A DNA stretch of 64,000 bases from Pontederia crassipes (GCA_030549335.1 CM060183.1:33230768-33294767), one strand, 5' to 3'. Shown: positions 24,637 through 36,490, counted from the first letter of the stretch. Notes: generated by a model not told the origin, from the sequence alone. A program made the numbers and translations.

Positions 24637-24929
24637 AGTTTTCTACTCTTATTCCATGCTACTTTGAGACTTTTTTACTTTCTATTTTTTGTTTCGGTGG
24701 CTATGCAGGTTTTCAAGCATTTTCTTTTCACAAGCCATTCAGCATTTGGACCATGACACTCGACATAATACTCGAAGCTCCAAAGCCCCTCTAGAATTTG
24801 ATTCTGAGATCGAATGAACAACGCAATTGTTGCAAAAGAACAAGACGGTTGAACAAGAACACCACCAAGGGGTAGGGAAAGAGGAAGAAGAACTAAACAT
24901 GGGGATTGCGTTTGTGCTAAATATTCGAA

Positions 24930-25945
24930 CACCAATTCCAGCATTGTGATTCCAACAATCATAGCAAATAATTTTGAATTAAACCTCGTTATTACTCGTA
25001 TGGTTGAAGCACATCAATTTGGCCAAGTATTCCACGAGAATCATCATCTTGATAAATTTCTACGCATTTGTAGCACCTTTAAGAGTCATAATGTTTTTGT
25101 CGATGCTTCTCGTTTGACTCTATTTTCTTTTTCTTTACGAGATAACACATTTACTTAGTTGAAAACTCTTCTTGCGAATTCAATCAAAACTTGGGATCAA
25201 CTTGTAGACAAGTTCATTAACAAATATTGCCCACCTCAAAAGATAGCTTTGCTGAGAAATGAACTCTGATCTTTTCTATAAGATGATGATGCAACGTTGT
25301 ATGAGGCATGGAACAGATTCAATGACCTCTCGATCGGGGTTACTGATAATCGAATTTCACTTTGGGAGACACTTAGGTTTCTATAATGGTTTGCGTCAAG
25401 CGAATAAAGATAAGGTAGATTCCTCAAGCGAATAAAGATAAGGAACAATTATGGACAAGATGAAGCCGCAAGAATTTTATGATCTTATCGATGATGTAGC
25501 TCTAAATTTGTAGCAATCTAAACGCACCCTGCAGAGAAGATGAGTGAATAAAATTGAAAGTGAATTAGTAGTGGCTCAACTAGAGTCACTAAACAAAAAG
25601 TTTGATATGATTCTTAGTCATAACAATTCTTGTGATCTTTGTGGAGTAGGACACCTGAGTTCCGAAAGCCTATGAGGTAATTCCTCTAATCAAATCCAAG
25701 ATGCTAACTTTGTATCCAATTTTTTTTAGGTCTCCACCATTGGGAAATACCTACAATCCCAATTGGCGTAATAATCCATTATTAATCAACGACAACTTCC
25801 ATCTCCACAAAATAATTTTCAAAGACAAACAATTTCAGCCACTACAACATCAACAATCCCTAGCTGAAACAAAATCTAACTTTGAAGAATTAATGACAAG
25901 GTTCATGACGATTCTAACTAAGATGCTTCCATCCACAGTCTAGAA
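24930..25945 (+). pseudogene. Athila/Tat-type retrotransposon gag, decayed
   Basis: The plus strand carries IANNFELNLVITRMV, FGQVFHENHHLDKFLRICS, FKSHNVFVDASRLTLFSFSL, then after a stop at 25156 LANSIKTWDQLVDKFINKYC, IALLRNEL, and LYEAWNRFNDLS. These are ordered matches to the gag signature of the Athila/Tat branch (NNFE..., RL.LFPFSLRD, TW..L...F...FP, LRNEI, LYEAWERFK). The frame is broken at 25156 and near 25267, with indels after 25330. A second segment (DLCGVGHLSSE, about 25638) looks like a ruined zinc knuckle. Confidence 0.8.
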
Positions 25946-27130
25946 ATTCAAATTGGACAAAATAGCAAACATATTACCAGGGCATACATTGCGCTCTCTT
26001 TCAAGCAACACTGAGAAGAATTTCAAAGAAGAGGCAAAAGCCTACGAACCCTAACACATACTAAAGGTCAAGCCGAGCTAACGACTATAAACGTAGAACT
26101 ATACTACATTCACTCTTTACTCTTAATTTAGTTTTATTTTATTTTTCTTTTTATCTGTTAGTTGGTAGACTTTTCATCTCCATATGATGCTATCTTTTTC
26201 TTTTTTTCAATTTTCATCTTATATTGGTCATCATTATAAGTGGTTTCATGTACAACATTATTTGACGAACGAGTTTAAAATTTGTTAATGTCACGGGTCA
26301 TTAAATTATTTTCACGGGCTTCATCATGGGGCATTAAGTATTCCTCACGGCCATCACAATGTTCATTTTTGCCATGATCAGATATCACGAGTCATTATCA
26401 TGTTTTAACGAGTATTACAAAAGATATTTGTCCTCTTCACGGGGTGTTATGGGTGTCTCACGGGTCTCACGGAACATCCATATCCTCACATATAACTTGT
26501 CACTGGTCGTTAAGGGTTTCTTACAGGTCTCGTAGGAGGTTTCAGGCTGCACCCCACTAAGTCTCACGAGCCTTTAGAACGATAACACAACCCATAAGTA
26601 ATTTGCATCGTCCTTGCGTCTGACTCTCTGCGCGATTCACAACTCTGTACATATCTTAAGAGTCATTATACCTTTTCACGGGCCATTAGGAAATCTTCAC
26701 GGGCCATGAAGAACTTGAGTTGTGAAGAACTACAACATATGTGGCAACCTCTCGTTGATTGTCTCTTATCCTCCGGATCGAGCCATGTGTCAGCATCCAC
26801 ACCGGTCAAATGCACTATCACTCCTCGTGAAATGAAATGATATCATCGTGATCTGTTTCCTCGTGTAGCACACAACCTCCCGCATTTATTTCTCACGCCC
26901 CATTAACTCAGTTTCACACCCCCGCTTTCTATATATATGCAAGTCCGTGAAATTGTCCCTTCACGTCCCATCGCCAGAATGCCACCTTTCTTCTCCGACC
27001 TTCGACACTGGGCTGCGAGACTTCTAGCAGCAGTAGGACTCTAGTGACCTCCAAGCGTCGACCTATTTGATGCCAGAAGATAACCATTGACGGGCCGCCT
27101 CGATCGATCCTCTTCTACATCACTGACCAA
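25946..27130 (+). other. Non-coding middle of element A with TCACGGGCC motif field
   Basis: No coding sequence is supported. From 26285 to 26730 a loose motif, TCACGGG(C/T)C(A/G)TTA, recurs at irregular spacing (26291, 26312, 26353, 26436, 26457, 26677 and 26697 are clear). The same motif and its complement occur in the LTR. A TATA-like CTATATATATGC lies near 26928. Confidence 0.55.
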
Positions 27131-27799
27131 TCCATCATTGTGACATCTCTTCTCGTCGGCAGGCATGGACCATCATCGACACCACCATCAGTGCAGGTGA
27201 CATGTACTTTCATCTGCCATCTCGGTGCCCTTGACGGCAATCTCACAACACCTAAGTTCATCTGCCTTCAGCCACATCTGTTCGGTCGGCGATTGCGGAC
27301 CTTAGGCAACAAGACGACCACACCGAATTTGAGTTCACTTATGATCTCCTACATCTCCGGCGAGTTCCACCATCATATTTCTCTCCGACCCGATCAACAA
27401 CATCAGCAATGCCGCCCCCTTTTCTTCTCTGTGATCCCTTGCGGCATTCTCAAGATACATCTGATCGATGACCGACTGTCTCATCTCGGCCCCCAACTCC
27501 GTTCCAGAGGTGATCATCATCAATATCGCTGAGTTCAGACCTGATCATTCTGCAACTCCGACGACTCCAGCGAAGCAACGACAACAACCACAGTGACGAA
27601 AACACTAGGGCCGTGATTGCAAACTCATATATCGTCAATTTTTGTTCTTCTCTTGTTAATCATTCTGTAAGGGCCATGATAAAATATAAACAGCTTGTTA
27701 GTTCTCTATTTCATCCTCTGTATGGGTCGTTATTGTAATCTCACAACCATAACTTCTTCTTCAGGGTCGTGATCAGCCCAGCTAGAACATGGCTCCGTG

Positions 27800-28419
27800 A
27801 GTGAAAGTCGATCACTGTCGTCATCACACAAAAGAGACCTCCAATGCTGAAGAAGGCTCCACCTCTCGGATCCTTCATCCTCCTACTAGGGAATGGCTCC
27901 CTATCGAAGCACACATCTGCGAGCAAACACTGGACTTTTTGTGCGTCATGCCCACTCGTCTTGCGGATCCAATTGCCTTTGACATCATGGAACCTCCTCA
28001 CTTTTATTATCTCCTTATTTTCTAATATTGGCATGGTGGTGGCCCACTTATGAGGATATCACCATTGAATTTCTATGCTCTCCTAAGGTGGAACACCTCG
28101 AGGCCACGGGACATCGGCAAACTTCCATCTTATTCTAGCTGTACAATAGAGAGGTTGATCTCTCCATGGCTGACATTAATGTTACATTTCAGTTTCCAAA
28201 GGAAGGCCACTTGCGCATCCCGAAGGAATTCAACACACACGCATTACAGGGGAAGCACACTTGGACTATTAGAGAGCCAAGTCCACCTACATCTAGGATC
28301 CAGTTCTCATATATGCTCATAAGATCATCTCCAACACCTTGTTTAGGCGCGGCGACAGCAGTGGAGGAGTCAATGCACAAGAACTTTTTATATTATATTA
28401 CAGGGGTCTATGTACAAGA
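27800..28419 (+). pseudogene. Decayed open frame near the 3' LTR, possibly ATHILA ORF-1-like
   Basis: Joining adjacent frames gives EQTLDFLCVMPTRLADPIAF, DIMEPPHFYYLLIF, then WWWPTYEDITIEFLCSPKVE and, further on, DINVTFQFPKEGHLRIPKEF. The 'W..TYEDITIEFL' wording resembles the ORF-1 protein that follows pol in some Athila elements; I recall this from family knowledge and could not search. Frameshifts and stops at about 28023 and 28135 make it non-functional. If correct, gag and the 3' ORF survive and pol alone has been lost. Confidence 0.35.
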
Positions 28420-29684
28420 GACAACTCCATATTCTATTCATATTGAGCCGTGAAGGTTTACTCAGGGGGCGTGACGAATACGAATTTTGACATTCAACGT
28501 ATTTTCGAAAGAATTCTCAATGCACAAGGACTCCAAATCTTACCACATGTTCCAGGGATCAATTGTAAACAAATTAGACAAGAAATCTTAGAGTTTCACA
28601 ATGCAAAAATTTTAAAAATAATAGGAATCCATATTTATCTTATTTACGAGGAAAATGTTTCCGTTCTTCTCAAACTACATGGAAACATGATCCTCTATAA
28701 AAAGGAATGTCTTGCAGCAAAAAACAATCATGCTAGGGCCTACAATCAAAGCTTTCAAATCAAGAACGAAGGAACACTTCTGAAGAACGAAGGAGAAGAC
28801 TTCTACACATCACACTCGGAAGAGGGTTGTGCAGTGGTTCATTGTTATTTTTTAAGAGTACTCGTTGTTCTACATATTTTTGGGATGATATTTTAGATTT
28901 TTATGTTATTTCTATCTATCTTAGCACTCCGAATATTAGTTCTTATTTTATCTTTCTATTTTAGTTGCAAAAGTTTTAGTGTAAGAATAATTTCTAAATT
29001 TCTGTTAATTGAATAATAGTTAATTTAGTTTTTATGAACATGGTTGTTATGCTTAATGCTTTCCTTCGTATTTTAATTTCTAGGTTGATTATTAACTAGG
29101 TACTATAATCAATTCTTAATTCATAATTTTCTGTTCAAATTGATCGTTAACGTTTATGTTGAAATAATGTATGTCATAATCTAATAGAATCATGTGGAAT
29201 ATTAGATTGTGTGGTCTGCTTAATTGACCCAGGTGGACGATTAGTAGTTTAGGAATTACAATACATAGCATCTTGATTGCAATTTAACTAATGGTAGATC
29301 CGAGCGGAGTACTTTTATATTATTATTGTCTTAATATAGTTGATTTACCTAGTTAGGGAAATCATATCTTCGGTGTTCCTAATCCATCTAATAATTGAAT
29401 TCAAATTTATTGATCTATAACTTCTAGAAAATTTATTGTTACAATCAATTTTCTAGAAGTTATAGATTGTTCTAATCATTTTAGATCATCTTAAGGACCT
29501 ACGCATCATTAGTTTTAGATTTTTTATCTTTAATTTTATTGTCTGCACACTTTTATCCCAATCATTAGGAATTTGATAGAGAAGTAAAATAATTCCTTAT
29601 GAGTTCGACACTCTACTCATTATACTTTATTACTTGAGCGACTAGTGCACTTGCTAGTTATATCGTTATCAATTTTTGCATCAG
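28420..29684 (+). repeat. Athila-like element A, 3' LTR (5'-truncated)
   Basis: Matches 23386-24636 and ends TTTTTGCATCA. It lacks the first part of the LTR (roughly 13364-23385 less the Tekay insertion, about 745 bp): sequence upstream of 28420 has no similarity to the other LTR. A TATA box TATAAAAA is at 28696-28703. Either the 3' LTR lost its start by deletion, or two elements recombined. Confidence 0.75.
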
Positions 29685-30400
29685 TGATCGAAAAACTTAA
29701 TTAAAGTTTTTGGGTTCAGGTAGTTATGCTTGGACATGTACGTACGTATGTTGAATGCACCAGTGATCAAAAAATATAATTTCTTAATAAATCTGATAAA
29801 GTTAAGAATATGAATCAGAATAACTTTCATTTGATTTCATGTCTAAAGAATGTATGAATTGTTAGAAAAGTTAGGACAAAGTTTTAAAAATTCAACCTGG
29901 GATTCCTCGGTACAGGAACCTAATCCGAGCTAGAAGAGTCTGGCATGGGTTCTTTAAAAGATAGGTCAAACCCGGAATGGTTTCTTGAATTTGATCCAGA
30001 TTCAAAAGAACTTGGCCAGAGTTCCTTCCCCAAAAGTCATTTATGTTTGATTTCCAACCGAACAATTCGGTCCGAGTTCATGTCATACCCAACTCGAGTT
30101 TTCAATGTCAAAATTAGACAAAGGTTGAATCGATTGAATCCGACTCAAGCCACCTTGGGCTTGGCCCGGGTTCCTATTGAAAATATGTTAAAGTTTATAT
30201 TTTGGTAGGACCCAACGCGAGTTAAGTTAAACCTGGCTCGAGTTTAAGATAGTCCGACTTGAAATTTGTGTATTTTTAGAAGTGATTTTCTATTACTTTG
30301 ATATAATGTCAAATGACCTTTTTTTACTCTTGTATTGATGCAAGATGAACTGAACAGAAAAGATAGTTAATTGGGTAACAAAATAAATAGGACCTCAAAT
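29685..30400 (+). repeat. Repeat family B, continuation after element A
   Basis: Resumes family B sequence: GATCGAAAAACTT, 'AAAGTTTTTGGGTTCAGGTAG', 'GTTAGAAAAGTTAGGACAAAG', then a stretch rich in 'CCCGA..CGAGTT' phrases, 'AAATATGTTAAAGTTTATATTTTGG', and 'GATGCAAGATGAACTGAACAG'. The same order is found at 30570-33000 and 40080-40800. Near 30395 it jumps directly into the TATA/pyrimidine part of the next B copy, so the two copies are fused. Confidence 0.6.
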
Positions 30401-30885
30401 ATCTCTTCCAAGCAATATTTTCTCTCCTCCTCTATTTAAGTTTTTTCTCCATCTTTGGACTACATTTTCTCCCTTTATGGTGTGTGTACTCGAATGATTC
30501 TGTCAACCATTTTTTCATGATTATACCCTCTGTCAAAAGACGTTGGAGTCGTTGCCAGAAAGTAAGCATGATCAATGAAAAACTTGACTAAAGTTTTGGG
30601 TTCCAAGTAATTTTGTCTAGACAGGTACGTGTTGATGTTGGATTCATTTTTTAATATAATTTTTTAATAAATCTGATCTAAGTATAGTTTCCTTTTGCTT
30701 TTATGTCAAAAGTATGCGTGAATTGTTAGAAAAATAAGGACAAAGTTTTGAAAATTTGACATACGGGAACCCAACCCAAGTTCTTCAAAAGATAAGTCAA
30801 ACCTGGCATGATTTGTTCGAATTCGACATGGATTCGAAAGAACCTGACATGGGTTCAACAGAACAATTTGGCCTAGGTTCATGTC
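30400..30885 (+). repeat. Repeat family B, second copy, first part
   Basis: Starts within the TATA-proximal part (ATAGGACCTCAAATATCTC) and runs through 'TTTGGACTACATTTTCTCCC', 'CAATGAAAAACTTGAC' and 'GTTAGAAAAATAAGGACAAAG' until it is split by the solo LTR at 30886. It continues at 32289. Confidence 0.6.
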
Positions 30886-32288
30886 TGATGCATGCAAAGT
30901 ACAACATATATTTAGCTAGAAATTAGCCCATCGAGTTACAATTTAGCCTAAGTTCAAGTCTGAAATCCACACTTTTTATATGAATTGGACATTGTAAGGG
31001 CCGTGAAAATTCTTTCATGGGCTGTGAAAATCCATTTCTAACTCGATTCAGACATTATTCAAGTCGTTAAATCCTTATAACAGCCCGTGACGAATGACAA
31101 ATCCGAGTTTTGGACAAATTTTTAAAGGGATTTCAAGTACACAAAGATTCATACTCATACTAAATGATCCTAGGATGATTTGGAAATATATTATGGATCA
31201 AATTTGGAGTTTGACGAGGCCAAATTTTCAGAACTAAATCAACTCTGAATTTTTCTTATTTTTGACATAGAAAAGATTTCTATTTATTCTCAAACTTCAT
31301 GAAAACCCAAGCCTCTATAAAAAGGGACGTCTGGCAGCTAGAAACAACCATTCTAGGGCTTGCAACCTATTCCTTGAAGTCAAGAACGTGAGAAGACTCA
31401 GAAGAATCGCTAAGAAAATTTCTGCTGGATCGACTCTAGATGAGAATCAAGCGATAGTTAATCGGTGTTTCCCAAAGAGTACTGTTTGTTCTAACGAATG
31501 TTGGGATGATGTTAGACGTTTATTTTCCTGCCTTTAGTTTTTTTGTAGTTTAAATTTCTTAGTTATCTTTCTGATCATATGGTTTGTAAAAGTTCTATTG
31601 TTAAAGGCAAACTATTGGACCTTCACTTTTTAATTATTGAAGTTCAGTTTATTTTGATTATACATGTTGGTATTAATGTTTTCATTCATTCATTGGCTAT
31701 TATCCTTGCGGGAATAGTTGATTATGTTTGCATGATGTCTATGAAATTGATTTAATATTATTATGTCGAAGCATTGCATAACACAACTCGTAGGATCCTA
31801 CATGGAAAGCATGTTGTGCGATCTATTAAACATGACCATTGTTTGGATGTTAATAATTTAGAGACTACATTTTAATGCATCTTAATCTCAGTTTGATTAG
31901 GTCATGATCCTTGACGGAGTAGTCTTAATCTAATTTGAATTAAGATAGGTTGATTGATCCTAAATGAAAACCTATAATTTGAGTAGACTCTAATCTGTCG
32001 TTAGAAACTAACTTGTAATATTTGATCAATTTAGTTTGTCTAGAATTTCTTTTATCATCCGAAGCCCTGTGCATATTAGATTAATTTAGTTTTAGATTTT
32101 TACTTTTCTGTAACTTTATTTTCTGCAACTCCTTTTTAACCAAATCTATGTTATCTCCTATTAATCTCTGAAATTAGTTTAGCTAAGTAAATTAATTCCT
32201 TGTGGGTTCGACACTTTACTCATTATACTTTATTACTTGAGCGACTAGTGTACTTGCTAGCATTTAATTGTTATCAATTCTTGCATCG
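30886..32288 (+). mobile_element. Solo LTR of the Athila-like family A
   Basis: 1403 bp starting TGATGCATGCA and ending TGCATCG (TGCATCA in the other copies), so its ends are short inverted repeats. Flanks are ATGTC (30881-30885) and ATGTA (32289-32293), a 5-bp target duplication with one mismatch. It contains GGGCCGTGAAAA motifs and the conserved TATA box (31316-31323), and ends with the CTTGCTAG...TTATCAA...TGCATC wording of the element A LTRs. No internal region is attached, so it is a solo LTR left by LTR-LTR recombination. Confidence 0.8.
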
Positions 32289-33516
32289 ATGTACTCAATC
32301 TGAATTTCCAATGTGAAAATTAGATAGAGGTCGACCGAACCACCTCTGACCCGGCCCCGATTCCTATTAAAAATATGTTAAAGTTTATGTTTTGATAGGA
32401 CCCGACCTGAATTGTAGTATACCCACCCTATGTGAGGTTAAACTTGACTTGGGTTCAAGATAGCCCAACCCAAATTTTGTATATTTCTAGAAGTGATTTT
32501 CTTTTGATTTTATATAGAGTCAAATGATCTTTTTCATTCATATATTGATGCAATATGAATTGAATAGAAAATATAGCTAATTGACTAACAAGATAAAAGT
32601 TGAAAAATACGAAAAGTCCACGGTATTGTGTGAATCACTTTTTCGGAAAGTCTGTAATCATGTGTGAGACACTTTTCTTGAGAAGTCTGCAACTTTGTGA
32701 GAGAGACTTTTCTTACTGTATATGAAGTTTACAACTTTATGCGAGGTACTCCTTTACAGGTTCATATAAGAATATGAATAAGTACAAGGCAAAATAAAAT
32801 ATGAATATGGATAAGAATAAAAATAAAAATAAGAATAAGAAGATGGATAAAATCATGAACAAGTGTAAAATCATAACATAAAAATAAAATATGGACATAG
32901 ACAAGAATAAGAATATTGACAGGAACATGAACATAAATAAGAATTAAAATATTCAAGTGTGTGATTATTGACCAATGATCTTATGACTATTCCATGATTA
33001 AGTTTTATTCATTTTTATCATAATTTCATATTATTTTGTATTATCTCATATACAGAGTTATTCATGGAAATTATATTTTAGTGTTTGACTCTCATAGGTA
33101 GATAAATTGATAAGTAAGAATGGATGCATTGACAGGAGCAATGTTTATAATGATGTAAAATGAACATGAATATTGAGTCATTAAAACTCTTCAATGTTAA
33201 TTGATATAAAGTTAATTGGAAGTAAGATAGTCTTTGAAGGACTAATAGGAAAAAGAGGTAGAGAGATAGATATTGTTAAAGAATAGTTTAATATTATTTC
33301 GCTTTGATATTGAAAGGCTCAAGAAGAAAGAATTATAAATAATGTGATTTGAAATAAGTCCAATTATTACATGACAAGAAGGTAAAACTTTGGGGAGTTA
33401 CTAAATTATTTTCTTTGAGAATCTCACTCATATTAAGCATAGAAAATATTAAATTAGATGGAGTGAAGCGACGTGAATTCTCCTCTTTTAAAAAGTGGAA
33501 TGACCTATATGTTACA
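32289..33516 (+). repeat. Repeat family B, second copy, second part
   Basis: Continues B after the solo LTR: 'AATGTGAAAATTAGATAGA', 'AAATATGTTAAAGTTTATG', 'GATGCAATATGAATTGAATAG', a purine-rich 'AAGAATAAGAATA' tract (32770-32945), 'TAATATAAAG'-like wording, and an end at TATGTTACA (33508-33516), a plausible LTR terminus. The segment around 33350-33400 (AAATAAGTCCAATTATTACATGAC) is the unoccupied counterpart of the MITE insertion site at 41603. Confidence 0.6.
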
Positions 33517-34124
33517 ATTAGGGTTTGAGCATTTCAGTAGCTCCAGGATAGCTGATTGTTGAGTGACAATTTAAACAAAAAAGTAGCTAGCTAATCAAAT
33601 CAACAAACAATTATATTTGAATGATAAAGTAATGGTAATAAAACACAATAATATGTTTTCCACGGGAACATTACAATCATGTAATTCACTCGAGAGATGA
33701 TATATAGAGATTCAAAGTGGAAATACCTAAACCGCTAAGTCTGATTATACATTTCATTTTGCATCATTGAGTAGGATGTACATGCATAATTACATCAATT
33801 AAAATGTTTTACTTGTTTTCTTCCGTTCCTGCAAATCTCAAGTAAATGGAAGTGCGGACAAATTTGGATTGGATAGGTGGCATCTGATTTGTTATGCTTT
33901 CCCCTCCCTTTTTTTCCTCGGCGTCTTCTTCGTTCATTACACTTGTTCTCCCCTATTCGTTTCATGTATTCCTCATTTTAATTGGCCTGTCCGAATCCAT
34001 ATTCCAACTACTAAAAGCCAATTATTAATGTGGCAAGTAACTATTTTCTGTTGTGTTCCATCCTTGGTGAATTGGTATTGGTTGGACTCAAATTGGAGAA
34101 TATATATATATATATATATATATG
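33517..34124. other. Intergenic DNA, no gene seen
   Basis: AT-rich sequence ending in a (TA)n run at about 34099-34124. A 90-codon open frame from 33869 is hydrophobic but has no recognisable domain and ends in the TA repeat, so I do not support it. Confidence 0.5.
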
Positions 34125-34790
34125 ACCGTGCTCCCACTTAATTGGAATATATTTCTCTCCTCTTTATATCTCCAACCCTTAGACGCAAGATCATCGACAG
34201 ATGAAAAATTGCTCGGTTCACTATATCAAATCACGTGGTTCAGCACTATTGACAACTGATTCAACTTCCATGTTCGTCCCCAAGCCAAAGCCCTTGTTGC
34301 CTCGCCGCCGACGCCCTTGCCGCCTTGTCCGAAGCCCTTGTCGCCTCTTCCGGATCCCACGTCGCCTCGTCCCTAAAGTTGTCGCCCCTCATCCGAAGCC
34401 TTCGATGCCTCATTGCCTTGCGGCTATCTCGAGCATCTAAAGATTGGTGTCGCCTCGACGGACAAAGGAGATTAGATCTCCTCGTCCTTTATAGTCGTAT
34501 CATCATCTTCGTTCGATTGCTCGCCGCCATCAATGTTTGCTCGCTTGTTCATCGTCATTCGCCTACTCATGTACAGACGGGATGTCATGTGAGGATGGTC
34601 GATGAGGCGATCTAGTCGCCTGTGCAGAGGGAGACGACGACGCACAAAGGGAGAGAGACATAAACCATAAGAGAGAATGCTGAACCTGTCGCCGAATCAT
34701 GTTGAACTGGACAATTTGTTACAGTGAACTGCACATTATTTATCTGCCATTGATTTTGCATCTGACGACTGTAGATATAGGGAGCACGGT
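34125..34790. mobile_element. Candidate small inverted-repeat element
   Basis: Bounded by a perfect 11-bp inverted repeat, ACCGTGCTCCC at 34125-34135 and GGGAGCACGGT at 34780-34790, between (TA)n tracts. The interior at 34265-34420 is a degenerate tandem of 'CCTTGTCGCCTC / CCGAAGCC' units, which creates Pro/Arg-rich open frames. No target duplication can be read because the flanks are TA repeats. Class unknown. Confidence 0.4.
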
Positions 34791-34810
34791 GAGTAGCACA
34801 TTCGTTCAAT

Positions 34811-34850
<40 letters not shown>

Positions 34851-34853
<3 letters not shown>

Positions 34854-35553
34854 GAATATTATGGTGTTACCACACGTTTGTGGTAGCACCTTGCACTCCA
34901 CCTTCTAGGATCGTTCGATCTTAGATGAGTGGATAAGATTAAGGCGTGCCAGTTCGAGCATCCAGTTCAAGGCCAACGTCTGTGCGAGTTGGTGGTCCGC
35001 GTCCGATTCTCTCTGGTTCTCCTCCGTCTCCGCGCGAGTTGGAGGATGGACGCGGACCATTGATGGTGGCGGTGAGCGGGAGGGTGGAGTGTGGTTCGGC
35101 CAGTGAGGGGGCGGCGGCGGACAGCGAGCGACGTCGAGGGTGATCGAGCATGCAAAGAAAAGGGGCGCGTCGGCCCCCCTCCACAAAAGAGTGTGCGGCT
35201 TCCAGCATGGGCTTTTGACGTCGGCTGTTCCAGCGTGGACATGTCCTCCTCCCACAGGTAACTCTTTGCTGGTGAGAGAGAAGGAGACACACCTGAGGAA
35301 GTCAGTCGAACGCTGCAATGTCGCCAGCAGGAGGAGGAAGGAGGTGCGTAGACTGTAGAGACGCGCTTGACACCCTGCACTGAACCACTCAAACCCTTGC
35401 GATGAATCAAACATTTCTTGCACTCGAACCCTGTATTGAACCACTCGAACCAAACGTTCCTTCATCAGGGTAGTCCATCTCAGATCGAACGGCCCGAAAA
35501 GCGCGGACGCAGGGCGCTACCACAAAAATGTAGCAGCACACTAATATTCCTCT
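34851..35553. mobile_element. Inverted-repeat element with GC-rich interior
   Basis: The left end GAGGAATATTATGGTG continues ...TTTGTGGTAGCACC. The right end, read on the other strand, is GAGGAATATTAGTGTG ...TTTGTGGTAGCGCC: terminal inverted repeats of about 45 bp with mismatches. Each arm has its own TACCACA...TGTGGTA dyad. The interior (34920-35480) is much more GC-rich than the flanks and holds overlapping open frames, the longest 186 codons on the minus strand (34905-35465), with no domain I know. The pattern resembles elements that capture gene fragments (Pack-type), but no parent gene is recognisable. Flanks are TA and CT repeats, so no target duplication is legible. Confidence 0.6.
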
Positions 35554-35563
35554 CTCTCTGTCT

Positions 35564-35593
<30 letters not shown>

Positions 35594-35597
<4 letters not shown>

Positions 35598-36447
35598 TAA
35601 TGTACCTACAAAGCATCTTCTGTTTTGGAGGGATGCTGAGCGCATCTCAATCGTTGGTCATACGTTAATTCCATGCAACTTCTCATCTTGGTTATACCTT
35701 TTTTTTATAATATTTTACTTTTTAGTGTTTGATAATATTTACATGAGAAACTAAAATAGTGTACGATACATTTATATAAATTAATATTTAGTTTATTCAT
35801 GTTGTCATTATAGATATACATAATATATTATTTAAAAGTAATTTTAAAAAGTTTATTTTGTGTGTGCCAAGTAGCATTTATGCCTTCCCCTCCCAAATAT
35901 GATGTGGATTATTATTAGTAAATAAATTTATCTTTTTTTATTCCTCACTTGTGTTATTCTCAATGGAACAATATGAATATATTTTATTATTTATAATACA
36001 ATATATATATGAAATATGATTGTTATATTTAGCTTTTACATAACTCATTAGAATTTATTTAGAAATTTTTTATTTCATTATGCATCACATGCTTCTGCCT
36101 TTAATTCTTTAAAATAATTTATATTGATTGATGTAATCCAAAAGGATAGTTATAAAGTTTGTGAATTGTTCCTATTTTATAGTTCATCTTATCTATTTCA
36201 TATTATAAACTTTAAATGTAGGATTAGATAGTTGAATATGCTTCCATTTTCATTTTATCTCATTTCATTTATATTTGGAAAACCTTTGAATGTGAGACTA
36301 AAACCATATTTGATAGAAAAATTTATTAATTTTATTGTACATGATCAATTCTAATTCATAATAGTTTAAAAAATATTTATAATTATTTAATATAATTTTA
36401 TTTCATATATGGCATCATAAGAGTTTTTCGGCAACTTCTACCTCAAA

Positions 36448-36490
<43 letters not shown>

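Larger units (their letters stand above)
24637..28419 (+). mobile_element. Internal region of Athila-like element A, gag present, pol absent
   Basis: About 3.8 kb between two LTR copies. It contains a decayed gag (24930-25940), a non-coding stretch, a field of TCACGGGCCATTA-like motifs (26285-26730), and a decayed open frame near the 3' end (27800-28420). No reverse transcriptase, RNase H or integrase motif is visible in any frame. I also could not see a convincing primer-binding site after the LTR. This resembles gag-only, non-autonomous LTR elements (TR-GAG type), or an internal deletion. Confidence 0.65.

Noticed and set aside
27140-27532. 130-codon open frame in element A
   Set aside because: Low-complexity Ser/Pro/His-rich translation with no domain and no start context; the surrounding sequence is non-coding element DNA.
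33869-34141. 90-codon hydrophobic open frame
   Set aside because: Ends in a TA microsatellite, has no homologous motif, and the sequence is AT-rich repeat context.
34905-35465. 186-codon open frame as a host gene
   Set aside because: Lies wholly between transposon inverted repeats, with equally long frames overlapping it; no domain recognised. Kept only as part of the mobile element.
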